DNA of 64,000 bases, taken from the NCBI RefSeq assembly GCF_030814655.1, contig NZ_JAUSVK010000001.1, forward strand, positions 229,501-293,500, written 5' to 3'. The notes beneath the pieces were generated by a model. It ran no database searches, had not been told where the DNA came from, and worked only from the letters and a program-made list of their open reading frames with translations. This document shows, piece by piece, positions 27,232 to 36,383 of this stretch. The stretch's first letter is position 1. Each line of letters begins with the position of its first letter. The translations under genes and the position numbers were made by a program. The DNA comes from Labrys monachus (lineage in GTDB: Bacteria; Pseudomonadota; Alphaproteobacteria; Rhizobiales; Labraceae).

Positions 27232-27471
27232 ATGGTAGACGACAGCAAACGACCACTGATGCGATCGCCCCCGGCCAACGACAACGGTCGGGAACCGGGC
27301 GGCGAGATTGATGCCGCCGGCCCGTCGCAGCGGTTGGACCGGGTGGTGCTCGACATCGCCCGGCTGATCGGCCGTCAAATGGCGCGGGAAGACTTCGAGC
27401 GGCTGCGCGCCGACAACGACAACCAGCCTCGCAGCGCCGGGACCGGCGACGGCGAGGCCGACGAGGACTGA
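27232..27471 (+). CDS. Small protein preceding the serine recombinase
   Basis: 79 residues from ATG 27232 (GAGAAG upstream). It is hydrophilic, with an N-terminal PPANDNGREPGG and a helix-like core LDRVVLDIARLIGRQMARED, ending DNDNQPRSAG and an acidic tail. It lies 21 nt before the recombinase start in the same direction. Its constant position next to the recombinase would fit an accessory or directionality factor, but that is only inference from position. Confidence 0.6.
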   Translation: MVDDSKRPLMRSPPANDNGREPGGEIDAAGPSQRLDRVVLDIARLIGRQMAREDFERLRADNDNQPRSAGTGDGEADED

Positions 27472-27492
27472 CCGACCTTTACCGGAGACGCC

Positions 27493-29637
27493 ATGACCCG
27501 CCATCTTGCCCCCCGCGTCGCGCTCTATGCCCGCTATTCCTCCGACAATCAGAGCGAGGCGTCGATCGAAGACCAGTTCCGGATCTGCCGCGAGCACGCG
27601 CGCCGGGAACGCTGGGAGATCGTCGGGTCTTATGAGGATGCGGCGATCTCGGGCGCGAGCACGGTGTTGCGCTCGGGCATCCAGCGCCTCATCCGTGACG
27701 CCCAGCGCGGTGAATTCAAGATCGTGCTGGCCGAGGCGCTCGACCGCATCAGCCGCGATCAGGCCGACGTGGCGACGCTCTACAAGCATCTGAAGTTCGC
27801 CGGTATCACCATCGTCACCATGGCCGAAGGAGAAATCTCCGAACTGCATGTCGGCCTGAAGGGCACGATGAACGCGCTGTTCCTCAAAGACCTCGCGATG
27901 AAGACCCATCGCGGCCTGCGCGGTCGCGTCGAGAAGGGCAAGGCCGGCGGCGGCCTCTGCTACGGCTACAAGGTGGTGAAGCGGTTCGACGCGGCGGGCG
28001 AGCCGATCCGGGGCGACCGGGAAATCATCCCGCAAGAGGCCGACACCATCCGCCGTATCTTCCGGGACTTCGCCAGCGGCAAGAGCCCGAAGGCGATTGC
28101 GGTCGATCTCAATCGCGAGGGCGTTCCCGGTCCGCTCGGCCGCGCCTGGGGCGACACCAGCATTCGCGGTCACGTCACGCGCGGCACCGGCATCGTCAAC
28201 AACGAACTCTATGCCGGTGTGCTGGTGTGGAACCGCCAGCGTTTCGTCAAGGACCCGTCGACCGGCAAGCGCGTCTCGCGTCCCAACCCGGAAAGCGCCT
28301 GGATCAGGACGGAAGTGCCGCATCTCAGGATCGTCGATGATGCGCTCTGGAGCGCCGCCCGGGCGCGGCAGAAGCAGATCTCCGCGCTGTTCGGCCCCAA
28401 CCCGGCCAATACGCTGGAAGGGCGGATGAAGCGGCTGCATCTGGCGAACCGGCCGGTCTCCCTTCTTTCCGGGCTGCTCACCTGCGGCTGTTGTGGCGGC
28501 AAGTTCGGCATCATCACGCCGAACCGCTATGGCTGTCTCAACCATCATCGGCGCGGCACCTGCGACAACAACCACACCATCACCCGCGACAAGATCGAGG
28601 CGCGTGTGCTCGCCGGTCTCAAGGAGAAGCTGGTGTCGTCGGAGGCCGTCGCGGCGGCGGTTCGCGCCTATGCCGAAGAGATGAACCGGCTGAACCACGA
28701 CCGCCGGGCGCAGGCCGAGGTCGATCGCCGAGCGCTCGTCAAGATCGACAAGGCGATAGCCGGGATCATGGCGGCGATCGAGGACGGCCTCTATCAGCCG
28801 TCGATGAAGGCGCGGATGGAAGACCTCGAACGGCAGAAGGCGGAGATCGGCGAACGCCTGTCGCAGGCTCCGGTCGACATTCCCGACGTTCACCCCAACA
28901 TCGCCAACGCCTACCGGCTGCGCATCGATCGCTTCACCGAAGCGCTCGACGACCCGGACGGCGGTCGGCAGGCGGCGGAAGCGCTGCGCTCGCTGATCGG
29001 GGAGATCGTGCTCACCCCCGGCGAGAAGCGCGGCGAAGTCCATGCCGAGCTACGCGGCGAGCTGTTCGGGATTCTCGATTTCATCAAAGACGAGCAAAAT
29101 CAAAGCACTACCGCTTTTATGCCAGCGGTCGCAGCGTGCCCCCGCAACCAACGATTCCAACAAAGCCCTCGTCCGTATGAAACCGGACGAGGGCTTTTTG
29201 CGCTCCAATCAACGCAACGCACCAGGCGCAGTAGTAAGCGTGCCGTGAACCGCGTCTTGCCGGCGGTCCCGGATGCAGGCGATATCGCGAGTATGAGCAC
29301 AGCGATCGGACAGGAAGTGTCCACTTCAGGGATGGTGGACACCCCTGAAGCGGGACGAAGCGATAGTCGGCGTCGGCGGCCGTACGCTTACGATCGCGCG
29401 CCGCCGATCAGTGTGGCGCTGCGCGCCCGTCCCGCGGCGCGAATGTGCTCGACCGTAGCGGCTTCGAACGGCGCCGTCCTGCCAGGGACGTTGTCTCCTT
29501 CTGATGGCGGCGGTCTTGGCAATCGTCGTCTTCGTGTCGCCAGCCCATGCGATAGACTGTCGCAAGGCCTCGACCCCCATCGACCATATGATCTGTGCCG
29601 ACAAGCGGCTTCAGAAGGCCGACGCCGCCATGGGTGA
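27493..29637 (+). CDS. Large serine recombinase with read-through C-terminus
   Basis: The frame of 714 codons has a resolvase domain at ~1-150 (VALYARYSSDNQ, nucleophile Ser in RYSSDNQ, then LAEALDRISRDQADVATLY). A Recombinase domain follows (~170-290), then a zinc ribbon with LLTCGCCGGKFG and YGCLNHHRRGTCDN, and a coiled-coil segment. These enzymes integrate and excise elements at short att sites. Family-like sequence ends near LRGELFGILDFIKDE (29090). The remaining ~180 residues are Arg/Ser-rich, span a strong terminator at 29.16-29.20 kb and overlap the next gene. They are probably chromosomal DNA read in frame, marking the element's right junction near 29.1 kb. Confidence 0.85.
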   Translation: MTRHLAPRVALYARYSSDNQSEASIEDQFRICREHARRERWEIVGSYEDAAISGASTVLRSGIQRLIRDAQRGEFKIVLAEALDRISRDQADVATLYKHLKFAGITIVTMAEGEISELHVGLKGTMNALFLKDLAMKTHRGLRGRVEKGKAGGGLCYGYKVVKRFDAAGEPIRGDREIIPQEADTIRRIFRDFASGKSPKAIAVDLNREGVPGPLGRAWGDTSIRGHVTRGTGIVNNELYAGVLVWNRQRFVKDPSTGKRVSRPNPESAWIRTEVPHLRIVDDALWSAARARQKQISALFGPNPANTLEGRMKRLHLANRPVSLLSGLLTCGCCGGKFGIITPNRYGCLNHHRRGTCDNNHTITRDKIEARVLAGLKEKLVSSEAVAAAVRAYAEEMNRLNHDRRAQAEVDRRALVKIDKAIAGIMAAIEDGLYQPSMKARMEDLERQKAEIGERLSQAPVDIPDVHPNIANAYRLRIDRFTEALDDPDGGRQAAEALRSLIGEIVLTPGEKRGEVHAELRGELFGILDFIKDEQNQSTTAFMPAVAACPRNQRFQQSPRPYETGRGLFALQSTQRTRRSSKRAVNRVLPAVPDAGDIASMSTAIGQEVSTSGMVDTPEAGRSDSRRRRPYAYDRAPPISVALRARPAARMCSTVAASNGAVLPGTLSPSDGGGLGNRRLRVASPCDRLSQGLDPHRPYDLCRQAASEGRRRHG
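29162..29199. terminator. Strong rho-independent terminator
   Basis: AAAGCCCTCGTCCG, a TATGAAAC loop and CGGACGAGGGCTTTTT form a perfect ~14-bp stem with an A-run on one side and a T-run on the other, so it can act in both directions. It lies inside the open frame of the recombinase, which suggests it belonged to the chromosomal locus beside the integration point. Confidence 0.85.
29200..29503. other. No gene seen between terminator and LprI-like gene
   Basis: Only the read-through extension of the recombinase frame crosses this stretch. It contains the paired words GTGTCCACTTCAGGGATGGTGG and ACACCCCTGAAG, a weak dyad. The promoter of the LprI-like gene should be here. Confidence 0.35.
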
Positions 29638-30349
29638 AGCGTATGCGACCATCCTGAAGGCCACGGTGGACGCGGAGATCCGCAGCGCGCTCGTTGCCAG
29701 CCAGAAACGATGGCTGTCTCGCCGGGACGAACAGCTCGGTCAAGTGAACGAGAACGACGCCTCCGGCGAGGACTCCCGCGGAATCCTGCTGCAGGCCATG
29801 CAGGACCGCACCAGGGATCTGGCCCGCCGCTCCGATACCGATCCGAAGCTGCCGCGCCTGGTCGCGATCATGCTCGAGCAACAGAAATTCGCGGCACAGT
29901 TCACAGGCGGCGCTTTCGCCGGCTTCGACACCTCCTGCGACTTTCTGCCCGGAGGCGGCCGCTACAGTTACGGATGCTTCGCCATTCAGCACTATCAGAA
30001 CCGCGATCGGGTCTGCACGCTGGATCAGGATTGGGCGAGCGGCAGCGTCTATGAGAAGCATGCGGTCGCTGAAGTCGTCGACGGCCGGTTGAAAACGATC
30101 GCGACCTGTTCGATCGGGGGGGACGACGACAATCCCTGTCCGGGCGCCGAGGCCCAATCGGGCCAGAGCGCGAGCTGGAATATTCATCCCAAAGTCTCGT
30201 CCGGGGCGGGCAATCCGCCCGCTCATCCTCTTCCCCGGCTGGATGCCGACGTGAACGCCGAAACCGATGCGCCGTGGCTGCACGCCTGCCTGACGGACAG
30301 TGCTTATCCGCTGGCCGATCCGGCCAGCGGCGGCTCAGGGGCGCCGTAA
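29504..30349 (+). CDS. Secreted protein with LprI-like N-terminal domain (DUF1311)
   Basis: 281 residues from ATG 29504. A short signal peptide ends AHAIDC. The mature N-terminus IDCRKASTPIDHMICADKRL, then ADAAMGEAYATIL and QKRWLSRRD, is the Cys-paired helical LprI/DUF1311 domain known from lysozyme-inhibitor-type proteins. The rest contains several Cys pairs (DTSCDF, YGCFAI, RVCTLD, TCSIGG, PCPGAE) and no recognised fold. Probably a periplasmic envelope protein. It is the first complete gene right of the recombinase junction. Confidence 0.7.
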   Translation: MAAVLAIVVFVSPAHAIDCRKASTPIDHMICADKRLQKADAAMGEAYATILKATVDAEIRSALVASQKRWLSRRDEQLGQVNENDASGEDSRGILLQAMQDRTRDLARRSDTDPKLPRLVAIMLEQQKFAAQFTGGAFAGFDTSCDFLPGGGRYSYGCFAIQHYQNRDRVCTLDQDWASGSVYEKHAVAEVVDGRLKTIATCSIGGDDDNPCPGAEAQSGQSASWNIHPKVSSGAGNPPAHPLPRLDADVNAETDAPWLHACLTDSAYPLADPASGGSGAP

Positions 30350-30424
30350 TGACGAAGCCATCCGGGGAGCGGACGCATGAGACCGATCGCGTCGTCGGGG
30401 CGCAGCGTCAGCCTTGCCGCTCCG

Positions 30425-30799
30425 TCAGCGGGCCATGAAGAGGCCCTGGTTGACCGTTCTGTCGTAGCACTCCTCGGAAAAGCCGGGATGCCCCTGGCGG
30501 AGCCTGTGGATGCTCTCCGGATATGTCAGTCGATTCGAGAGCACATCGTCGCCGGCCTGATAGGCGTCCTGCAGGAGTGCAATCACCCGGCGACAGGCGT
30601 CGCTGATTTCGCTCTCCGAAAAGCGATTTCTCAGGACATCCAGATCGATCGGAAGCGGGTGAGGAAGGGGGCCGAACCGCCGATCAAAGTCGCTATAGGA
30701 AATAACAGCAAACGCTGCATCCAGCAGCCCGGCGTTCAGCGCTTGTCTCTCGACCCTGGCGCGGGCCGTGGTTTGAAGCTGTTCGCTCCCTTCGTCCAT
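30425..30799 (-). CDS. Hypothetical protein, 124 residues
   Basis: Starts at ATG 30799. No signal peptide or known domain. Helical sequence with QALNAGLLDAAFAVISYSDF, DLDVLRNRFSESEISDACRR and ALLQDAYQAGDDVLSNRL. It is convergent with the LprI-like gene and divergent from the small secreted protein at 30985. Function unknown. Confidence 0.55.
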   Translation of the reverse strand: MDEGSEQLQTTARARVERQALNAGLLDAAFAVISYSDFDRRFGPLPHPLPIDLDVLRNRFSESEISDACRRVIALLQDAYQAGDDVLSNRLTYPESIHRLRQGHPGFSEECYDRTVNQGLFMAR

Positions 30800-30984
30800 A
30801 GGACATCTCAGAGCTGTTTCATTCGGCAAGGTTACACATAATCGATGGAGGTATCGATGAAGGTTCTCCGCGACCGTCGCGAGATTGCCGCCGGTGTCGC
30901 CTTGCTCGTCGCGAAGCGGCTGCTTTTCGGAGCCGGAATGCCATCCTCCGTACGACGCCAACTCGACATTGGAGAAAATTCGTA

Positions 30985-31371
30985 ATGCATAGCCGACTTG
31001 CAGGCCTTCTCGTCACGGGGCTCATTGTGCTCAATACGCCAGCGATCGCGGCCGAAGGCCGGGCGCGCGATAGCGCCGATCCCAGCGAGATTGCGGAAAG
31101 GACGCGATCGTTCGAACAGGATCTGACGGGTTTCGGCCTCCCGGCCGGTTTGACGTGTTCGTCGCTGGTCGAGGTTCTCAGCGACGCCGGAGGCCAGGAC
31201 CAGAGCTTTGGCGGCATCTGCGCCATGCGACTGCGGGGTAAGAAGCCGGCCACGATCATGCTCTGCAACGATACGACGGTCGGGAGGCTGACAATCAAGG
31301 CTTACGGCTTCACCGAAGACAAAAGCGACTTGGTGAACTTCACGGCCGCCAATTGCCCGGCAGGCGGCTGA
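30985..31371 (+). CDS. Small secreted hypothetical protein, 128 residues
   Basis: Starts at ATG 30985 with a GGAGAAA-type ribosome site. A signal peptide (LAGLLVTGLIVLNTPAIAAE) is followed by a 105-residue mature part with four Cys (LTCSSL, GICAMR, MLCNDT, ANCPAG), which could form two disulfides. No family was recognised. Predicted periplasmic. Confidence 0.65.
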   Translation: MHSRLAGLLVTGLIVLNTPAIAAEGRARDSADPSEIAERTRSFEQDLTGFGLPAGLTCSSLVEVLSDAGGQDQSFGGICAMRLRGKKPATIMLCNDTTVGRLTIKAYGFTEDKSDLVNFTAANCPAGG

Positions 31372-31552
31372 CGGCCGCCGGGCGAGGGCGTGACGGCGTC
31401 GGCTGGATGGAGATCCCATCGCTTGCCTCTGCCTCGGAGACCGCACCTCTCTCAGCCGCCAGCCGACTCTTGCGCGTCGGCCCGGCGCGGTCCAGAAGAT
31501 ACCCTTATTCCGCTCAGTCGTGCGGGACGCTGCGCCGGAAAGAGGACGAGGC

Positions 31553-32005
31553 ATGCACCTGCTGGTGAACGAAACGCGCTCCTATCATTGGCACAGGGAC
31601 GGCTACACGATCAGCACCGATCGGAGCCGCCTCGACATGGACATGATCACGCGTTTCCTCGCCGAGGAGGCCTATTGGTCCCCGGGAATCCAGCCGGAAC
31701 TGGTCGTGAAGGCGATCAACGGCTCCATACCCTTCGGACTCTACGACGATCGGGGCGACCAGGCGGGGTTCGCCCGCGTCGTCACGGACGGCTCTCTCTT
31801 CGCCTATCTGCGGGATGTCTTCGTCCTCAAGGATCATCGCGGCAAGGGCCTCGGACGATGGCTTGCGGAGGCTGCCGTGGAGCACCCCGACCTCAGCACG
31901 GTCAAGGGGTGGATGCTCGCCACGGACGACGCGCATGCCGTGTATGCAAAAGTGGGGTTTCAGCCGCTGAAACGGCCCGATTGGTACATGCAGATCGTGC
32001 GCTGA
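31553..32005 (+). CDS. GNAT-family N-acetyltransferase
   Basis: 150 residues from ATG 31553. AFARVVTDGSLFAYLRDVFV-like motif D/A region (FARVVTDGSLFAYLRDVFVL), then DHRGKGLGRWLAEAAVEH (acetyl-CoA loop) and YAKVGFQPLKRPDWYMQI at the end. This matches the small GNATs with the conserved VLKDHRGKGLG and PDWYMQI blocks found next to many proteobacterial genes. Acceptor unknown; monocistronic between the secreted protein and arsH. Confidence 0.82.
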   Translation: MHLLVNETRSYHWHRDGYTISTDRSRLDMDMITRFLAEEAYWSPGIQPELVVKAINGSIPFGLYDDRGDQAGFARVVTDGSLFAYLRDVFVLKDHRGKGLGRWLAEAAVEHPDLSTVKGWMLATDDAHAVYAKVGFQPLKRPDWYMQIVR

Positions 32006-32139
32006 GGCGTTTCGTCGCCACGGCCCTGTCCATCGACGGCGGTCCGCGGCGGCGCTGAACACCGAGACCCCGGCGCCGGAAAGCGGGCGCTGCGGCGGGA
32101 CATTCCGCACAGGCGAGAACCAGCCGCGTCCCGGGGCCG

Positions 32140-32856
32140 TCAGATCGAGGCGAGCCTGACCCGTGCCTCCAGCTTCGCGGCTGCTTCCTTGCGCTCGCTG
32201 TAGCGGTCCGTCAGGCAGGCGGAGACGTCCCGCGTCAGCAGCGTGAACTTCACCAGCTCCTCCATGACGTCGACGACACGGTCGTAAGAGGAAGACGGCT
32301 TCATCCGGCCGTCCGGCTCGAACTGCTCGAAGGCCTTGGCGACGGAAGACTGATTGGGGATGGTGATCATCCGCATCCAGCGGCCGAGAATGCGCAGCTG
32401 GTTGACGGCATTGAACGACTGGGATCCGCCGCTGACCTGCATGACCGCGAGGGTGCGGCCCTGCGTCGGGCGGATCGCCCCGATGGCGAGGGGAATCCAG
32501 TCGATCTGCGCCTTCATGACGGCGCTCATCGCGCCATGACGCTCGGGACTGCACCAGACCTGGCCCTCGGACCAGAGCGACAGCTCGCGCAGTTCGCGGA
32601 CCTTGGGATGATCGGCCGCCGCCGCATCCGGGAGTGGCAGGCCGTCGGCGTGGAATACCCGGGTTTCGGCACCGAAATGGCGCAACAGGCGCTCGGCCTC
32701 CAAGGTCAGCAGGCGGCTGTAGGAGCGTTCGCGCAGCGAGCCGTAGAGCAGGAGAATGCGCGGCGGATGCGTGGAGAAACGCGGCGGCTGCAGATCCCCG
32801 AGGGTTGGAATAGCGAGGGCCCCGGCCTCGACATTCGGCAGGTCGACGGTCTTCAT
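32140..32856 (-). CDS. arsH: ArsH, NADPH-dependent organoarsenical oxidase/FMN reductase
   Basis: 238 residues from ATG 32856. The flavodoxin-like NADPH/FMN motif [19 protein letters not shown] is at ~33-51, followed by [40 protein letters not shown] and [14 protein letters not shown]. All of these are ArsH signatures. ArsH oxidises trivalent organoarsenicals and is an accessory detoxification enzyme. Last gene of the ars operon; its start overlaps the acr3 stop by 4 nt. Confidence 0.93.
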   Translation of the reverse strand: MKTVDLPNVEAGALAIPTLGDLQPPRFSTHPPRILLLYGSLRERSYSRLLTLEAERLLRHFGAETRVFHADGLPLPDAAAADHPKVRELRELSLWSEGQVWCSPERHGAMSAVMKAQIDWIPLAIGAIRPTQGRTLAVMQVSGGSQSFNAVNQLRILGRWMRMITIPNQSSVAKAFEQFEPDGRMKPSSSYDRVVDVMEELVKFTLLTRDVSACLTDRYSERKEAAAKLEARVRLASI

Positions 32857-33908
32857 GGCCGGGCTCCCGACGGCGCCGACCGGCGGGCGCCGCGATCGTA
32901 CCAGCCGCGGCTGCCATTGACGATCCACACCACCGTCAGCATCACCGGAACCTCGATCAGCACGCCGACGACCGTCGCCAGCGCCGCGCCGGAATGAAAG
33001 CCGAACAGGCTGATCGCCGCGGCGACGGCGAGCTCGAAGAAGTTGCTGGCGCCGATGAGGGCCGAGGGGCCGGCCACGCAATGTTCCTCGCCGGCGAGCC
33101 GGTTGAGGACATAGGCGAGGCCGGCGTTGAAATAGACCTGGATGAGGATCGGCACCGCGAGCAGCGCGATCACCACCGGCTGGGCGATGATCTGCTCGCC
33201 CTGGAAACCGAACAGCAGGACGAGGGTCGCGAGCAGCGCCAGCAGCGAAACCGGCCCGATCCGCGCCAGCAAGCCGGCGAGGGCGGCCTCGCCGCCGGAA
33301 ACGAGGACCTGGCGCCGGATGAGCTGCGCGATGATCACGGGCACGACGATATAGAGGATGACCGAGAGCGTCAGCGTATCCCAAGGCACGGTGATCGCCG
33401 ACAGGCCGAGCAGCAGGCCGACGATCGGCGCGAAGGCGACGATCATGATGGCGTCGTTGAGCGCCACCTGGCTGAGCGTGAAATGCGGCTCGCCGCGCGT
33501 CAGGTTCGACCAGACGAACACCATGGCGGTGCAGGGCGCCGCCGCCAGGAGGATGAGGCCGGCGATGTAGGAATCGATCTGTCCCGCCGGCAGATAGGGG
33601 CGGAAGAGGTAGCCGACGAAAAGCCAGCCGAGCGCCGCCATCGAGAACGGCTTGACGGCCCAGTTGATGAACAGCGTCACGCCGATGCCGCGCCAGTGCC
33701 GGCCCACGGTCTTCAGCGCGGCGAAGTCGATCTTCATGAGCATGGGAATGATCATGAGCCAGATCAGCACGGCAACAGGCAGGTTGACCTTGGCGAGCTC
33801 GAGTGAGCCGATCGCCTGGAACAGGCCGGGCAGGGCGTGGCCGAGGGCGACGCCTGCGACGATGCACAAGGCGACCCAGACGGTCAGGTAGCGTTCGAAG
33901 CGGGACAT
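32853..33908 (-). CDS. acr3: ACR3-family arsenite efflux permease
   Basis: 351 residues, about ten membrane helices. The key cysteine lies in [20 protein letters not shown], with [20 protein letters not shown] toward the end, as in ACR3 transporters (bile acid:Na+ symporter superfamily). It extrudes As(III) produced by the two reductases of the operon. It starts 9 nt after the arsC (Grx-type) stop. Confidence 0.93.
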   Translation of the reverse strand: MSRFERYLTVWVALCIVAGVALGHALPGLFQAIGSLELAKVNLPVAVLIWLMIIPMLMKIDFAALKTVGRHWRGIGVTLFINWAVKPFSMAALGWLFVGYLFRPYLPAGQIDSYIAGLILLAAAPCTAMVFVWSNLTRGEPHFTLSQVALNDAIMIVAFAPIVGLLLGLSAITVPWDTLTLSVILYIVVPVIIAQLIRRQVLVSGGEAALAGLLARIGPVSLLALLATLVLLFGFQGEQIIAQPVVIALLAVPILIQVYFNAGLAYVLNRLAGEEHCVAGPSALIGASNFFELAVAAAISLFGFHSGAALATVVGVLIEVPVMLTVVWIVNGSRGWYDRGARRSAPSGARP

Positions 33909-33917
33909 GGTCGGTTC

Positions 33918-34343
33918 CTATGCCGCGCCGATGCGGCGGCCGTGCTCGTCGACGACGCGCTCGCCGTCTTCCTTGACGAAGGCGCCGCGCTGCGGCGGCA
34001 GCAGGTCGAGAACCTGTTCGGAAGGCCGGCACAGCCGCACGCCCTTCGGCGAGACCACGATGGGACGGTTGATCAGGATCGGATGGGCCATCATCGCATC
34101 GAGAAGCGCGTCGTCGCTCAGCGCCGGATCGGACAGGCCGAGCTCGGCGAAGGGCGTTCCCTTTTCGCGCAGCAAGGCGCGCACGGGAATGCCCATGCGC
34201 TCGATCAATTGACGCAGGAGGGCGCGGGCCGGCGGCGTCTTGAGATATTCGATGACATGCGGCTCGACGCCGGCATTGCGGATCAGCGCCAGCGTGTTGC
34301 GCGAGGTGCCGCAATCGGGGTTGTGGTAGATGATGACGTCCAT
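33918..34343 (-). CDS. arsC: Arsenate reductase, glutaredoxin-dependent type
   Basis: 141 residues from ATG 34343. The active Cys is in [13 protein letters not shown], with the anion-binding Arg in [20 protein letters not shown], the plasmid R773 ArsC pattern. It converts arsenate to arsenite with glutathione/glutaredoxin. The start shares a base with the arsR stop (TGATG), so the genes are translationally coupled. Confidence 0.92.
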   Translation of the reverse strand: MDVIIYHNPDCGTSRNTLALIRNAGVEPHVIEYLKTPPARALLRQLIERMGIPVRALLREKGTPFAELGLSDPALSDDALLDAMMAHPILINRPIVVSPKGVRLCRPSEQVLDLLPPQRGAFVKEDGERVVDEHGRRIGAA

Positions 34344-34705
34344 CAGGCGGGAACCTTTTCGGTGCTTTCGGCCGGGCAGCATGCGGAGATATCCGCGATC
34401 AAAGGCGCGCAGATCTCCGCATGCCCGCCGCAGCAATCCTTGAGCAGGAACGCCAGGACATTCCTGAGCTTGTCGAGGTCGGCGCGGTAGATGATCAGGC
34501 GGCTTCTGCGCTCGGGCCGGATCAGACCGGCCCGCGTGAGAATGCCCAGATGCGTCGACATCGTATTGTGCGGAACGGCCGTCTGCCGGGCGATCTCGCC
34601 GGCAGGCAGCCCTTCGGGCTCGTGTTGAACCAGCAGGCGGAACACGTCGAGACGGGTTCCCTGTGCGAGGGCCGCGAGGGCCGAGATGGTTTCTTGCGTG
34701 TCCAT
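34343..34705 (-). CDS. arsR: ArsR-family repressor
   Basis: 120 residues from ATG 34705. The winged helix [20 protein letters not shown], then [19 protein letters not shown], is typical. The classic ELCVCDL site is absent; instead Cys91, Cys92 and Cys99 in [11 protein letters not shown] form a C-terminal thiol cluster, similar in idea to the CC-x5-C site of Acidithiobacillus ArsR. This marks an independently evolved As(III) sensor. It should repress the ars operon from a site in 34706-34788 and perhaps upstream of the first arsC. Confidence 0.88.
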   Translation of the reverse strand: MDTQETISALAALAQGTRLDVFRLLVQHEPEGLPAGEIARQTAVPHNTMSTHLGILTRAGLIRPERRSRLIIYRADLDKLRNVLAFLLKDCCGGHAEICAPLIADISACCPAESTEKVPA

Positions 34706-34788
34706 GATGCCAGAATAGAAGACGCATGGACGTGTCACAAGCACAGGACGATGGCCCGGCGGATCGTCGGACAGGCGCAAGGGAGGCA

Positions 34789-35301
34789 TCATCCGGCTTC
34801 GGCCAGATCGCCGCGGCCGATGTCGCGAAGGCGTGAGCCGAGAGCGACGGCGTCGAGCGTCGCCAAGGGGAGGGCGGTGAAGATGGCGATGCGGTTCTTC
34901 AGATAGCGCAGCGCCGTCACGAATGCCCTTTCCTTGTCGATATCGGTGCCTTCGACGGCTGCGGGATCTTCGATGCCCCAATGCGCGGTCATCGGCTGCC
35001 CCGGCCACAGGGGGCAGGTTTCGCCGGCCGCATCGTCGCAGACGGTGAAGACGAAATCCATCACCGGCGCTCCGGGCGCCGCGAACGTCTCCCAGCTCTT
35101 GGAGCGTAAGCCCTGCGTCGGATAGCCGGCGCGCTCCAGCACGCGAAGAGCGAAGGGATTGACAGCGCCTTTCGGGTGGCTTCCGGCCGAAAAGGCCCTG
35201 AACCGGCCGCGCCCCTCGTGGTTCAGGACGGCTTCCGCCAGGATCGAACGAGCCGAATTGCCGGTGCAGAGGAACAGGACGTTGTAGAGGGGGTCGCTCA
35301 T
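34789..35301 (-). CDS. arsC: Arsenate reductase, thioredoxin-dependent (LMW-PTP fold)
   Basis: 170 residues from ATG 35301. The P-loop LFLCTGNSARS (Cys12) and the redox pair in TVCDDAAGETCPLWP, then HWGIEDPAA, match the low-molecular-weight-phosphatase ArsC class that uses a three-Cys relay and thioredoxin. It is the first gene of the ars block, 83 nt before arsR, so the block carries two unrelated arsenate reductases. Confidence 0.9.
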   Translation of the reverse strand: MSDPLYNVLFLCTGNSARSILAEAVLNHEGRGRFRAFSAGSHPKGAVNPFALRVLERAGYPTQGLRSKSWETFAAPGAPVMDFVFTVCDDAAGETCPLWPGQPMTAHWGIEDPAAVEGTDIDKERAFVTALRYLKNRIAIFTALPLATLDAVALGSRLRDIGRGDLAEAG

Positions 35302-35567
35302 GGTTGCCTCCCGACCTGGCGCCCGTCGTGCGCCTCTATAGGTCGTTATATCGAGACTAGCCGACATGTGGAGCGATTGCAATGGCAAGCTTCGGCCGTC
35401 GCATGCGCCCGCACCCGGAGGCCTCACGCCCGGGCCGCATCGCTTTCGCCGAGCGCAGGGATCTCGTTTTGCGGCGCGATGCTCTATAATCCTAGCCGAC
35501 AACGGCAGATCCCTGCTCTTCGATGCGAGGGGCGGGGCCGGCACGACACGCACGGGAACGCTCTCCA

Positions 35568-36383
35568 ATGGACAAGCCTCGCAACGGCGATCCGGCTGTG
35601 ATGACGGTGCCGGCCGACCCGCTGCAGGGCCGCCCTCACGAAGCGAGGGCGCTTCTGCAACGCTCTCTCGCGGCCAGGCCCGACCATGTCCCGACATGGC
35701 TCGCCTTCGGCCGGCTCGCTCGCAGGATGGGGAACGATGCCGAGGCCCTCGCGGCCTTCGAGCGGGCTTTTCACCTGGCGCCCGCTTCCCCCGAGCCGGC
35801 GTTCCTGCTCTGCGCCGCCTTGCTGCGAGCGGGCAATCCCAGGGCGCAAGCCATGCTCGGCATGCTCCTCGCGCGCTTCCCGCAGGAAGCCGGCGGGTGG
35901 GAGGAACTGGGCGACGCGCTCTTGAAGCTCGACAAGCTGGAGGCGGCCCTGGTCTGCTTCATGCGCGCAGGAGAGGCGGCGCCGAGCTTCGCATCGGCGA
36001 TGCGGCGGGGATTGGTCCTCAGGGAACTCGGACGGGCCGGCGAGGCCGCCATCGCCTTCGAGCAGGCCGTGACCCTGGACCCGACCTCCTCCCGCGGCTG
36101 GTTCCTGCTGGGCGCGAGCCTGCAGGACGCACGCAATCTCGGCCCTGCCGCCGCCGCCTATCGCGAGGCGCTGGCCGTCGATCCCGCTCTTGTCGAAGCC
36201 GTCGTCAACCTCGGGACGGTCCTGCAGGAGATGGGCGACCTTGAGGCCGCCAAAGCGGCCTATGGCGAGGCGGTGCGGATGCACGCCCCGGCGTTCGGCC
36301 GCATCGCCCAGGCGATGACATCCTCGCCCAAGGGCGAATTATGGCTCGATCTCGCCGCTTTGCGGCACGCCCTTGTCGGATGA
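35568..36383 (+). CDS. Tetratricopeptide-repeat protein
   Basis: 271 residues from ATG 35568. About six TPR units with the usual W/L-G-Y/F-A-P spacing are visible: ARALLQRSLAARPDHVPTWL, DAEALAAFERAFHLAPASPE, GWEELGDALLKLDKLEAALV, AAIAFEQAVTLDPTSSRGWF, and AAAYREALAVDPALVEAVVN. No signal peptide or enzymatic domain; a scaffold for protein contacts. Its 3' end overlaps the convergent DUF6065 gene by 45 nt. Confidence 0.8.
   Translation: MDKPRNGDPAVMTVPADPLQGRPHEARALLQRSLAARPDHVPTWLAFGRLARRMGNDAEALAAFERAFHLAPASPEPAFLLCAALLRAGNPRAQAMLGMLLARFPQEAGGWEELGDALLKLDKLEAALVCFMRAGEAAPSFASAMRRGLVLRELGRAGEAAIAFEQAVTLDPTSSRGWFLLGASLQDARNLGPAAAAYREALAVDPALVEAVVNLGTVLQEMGDLEAAKAAYGEAVRMHAPAFGRIAQAMTSSPKGELWLDLAALRHALVG

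Noticed and set aside
29110-29160. A tRNA or tmRNA 3' end (…CCCCCGCAACCA) beside the terminator
   Set aside because: No T-arm, anticodon arm or acceptor partner could be found upstream, so only the terminator is annotated.
32860-34314. Upstream extension of the arsH frame
   Set aside because: Runs through acr3 and arsC in a shadow frame; arsH has a good start at 32856.
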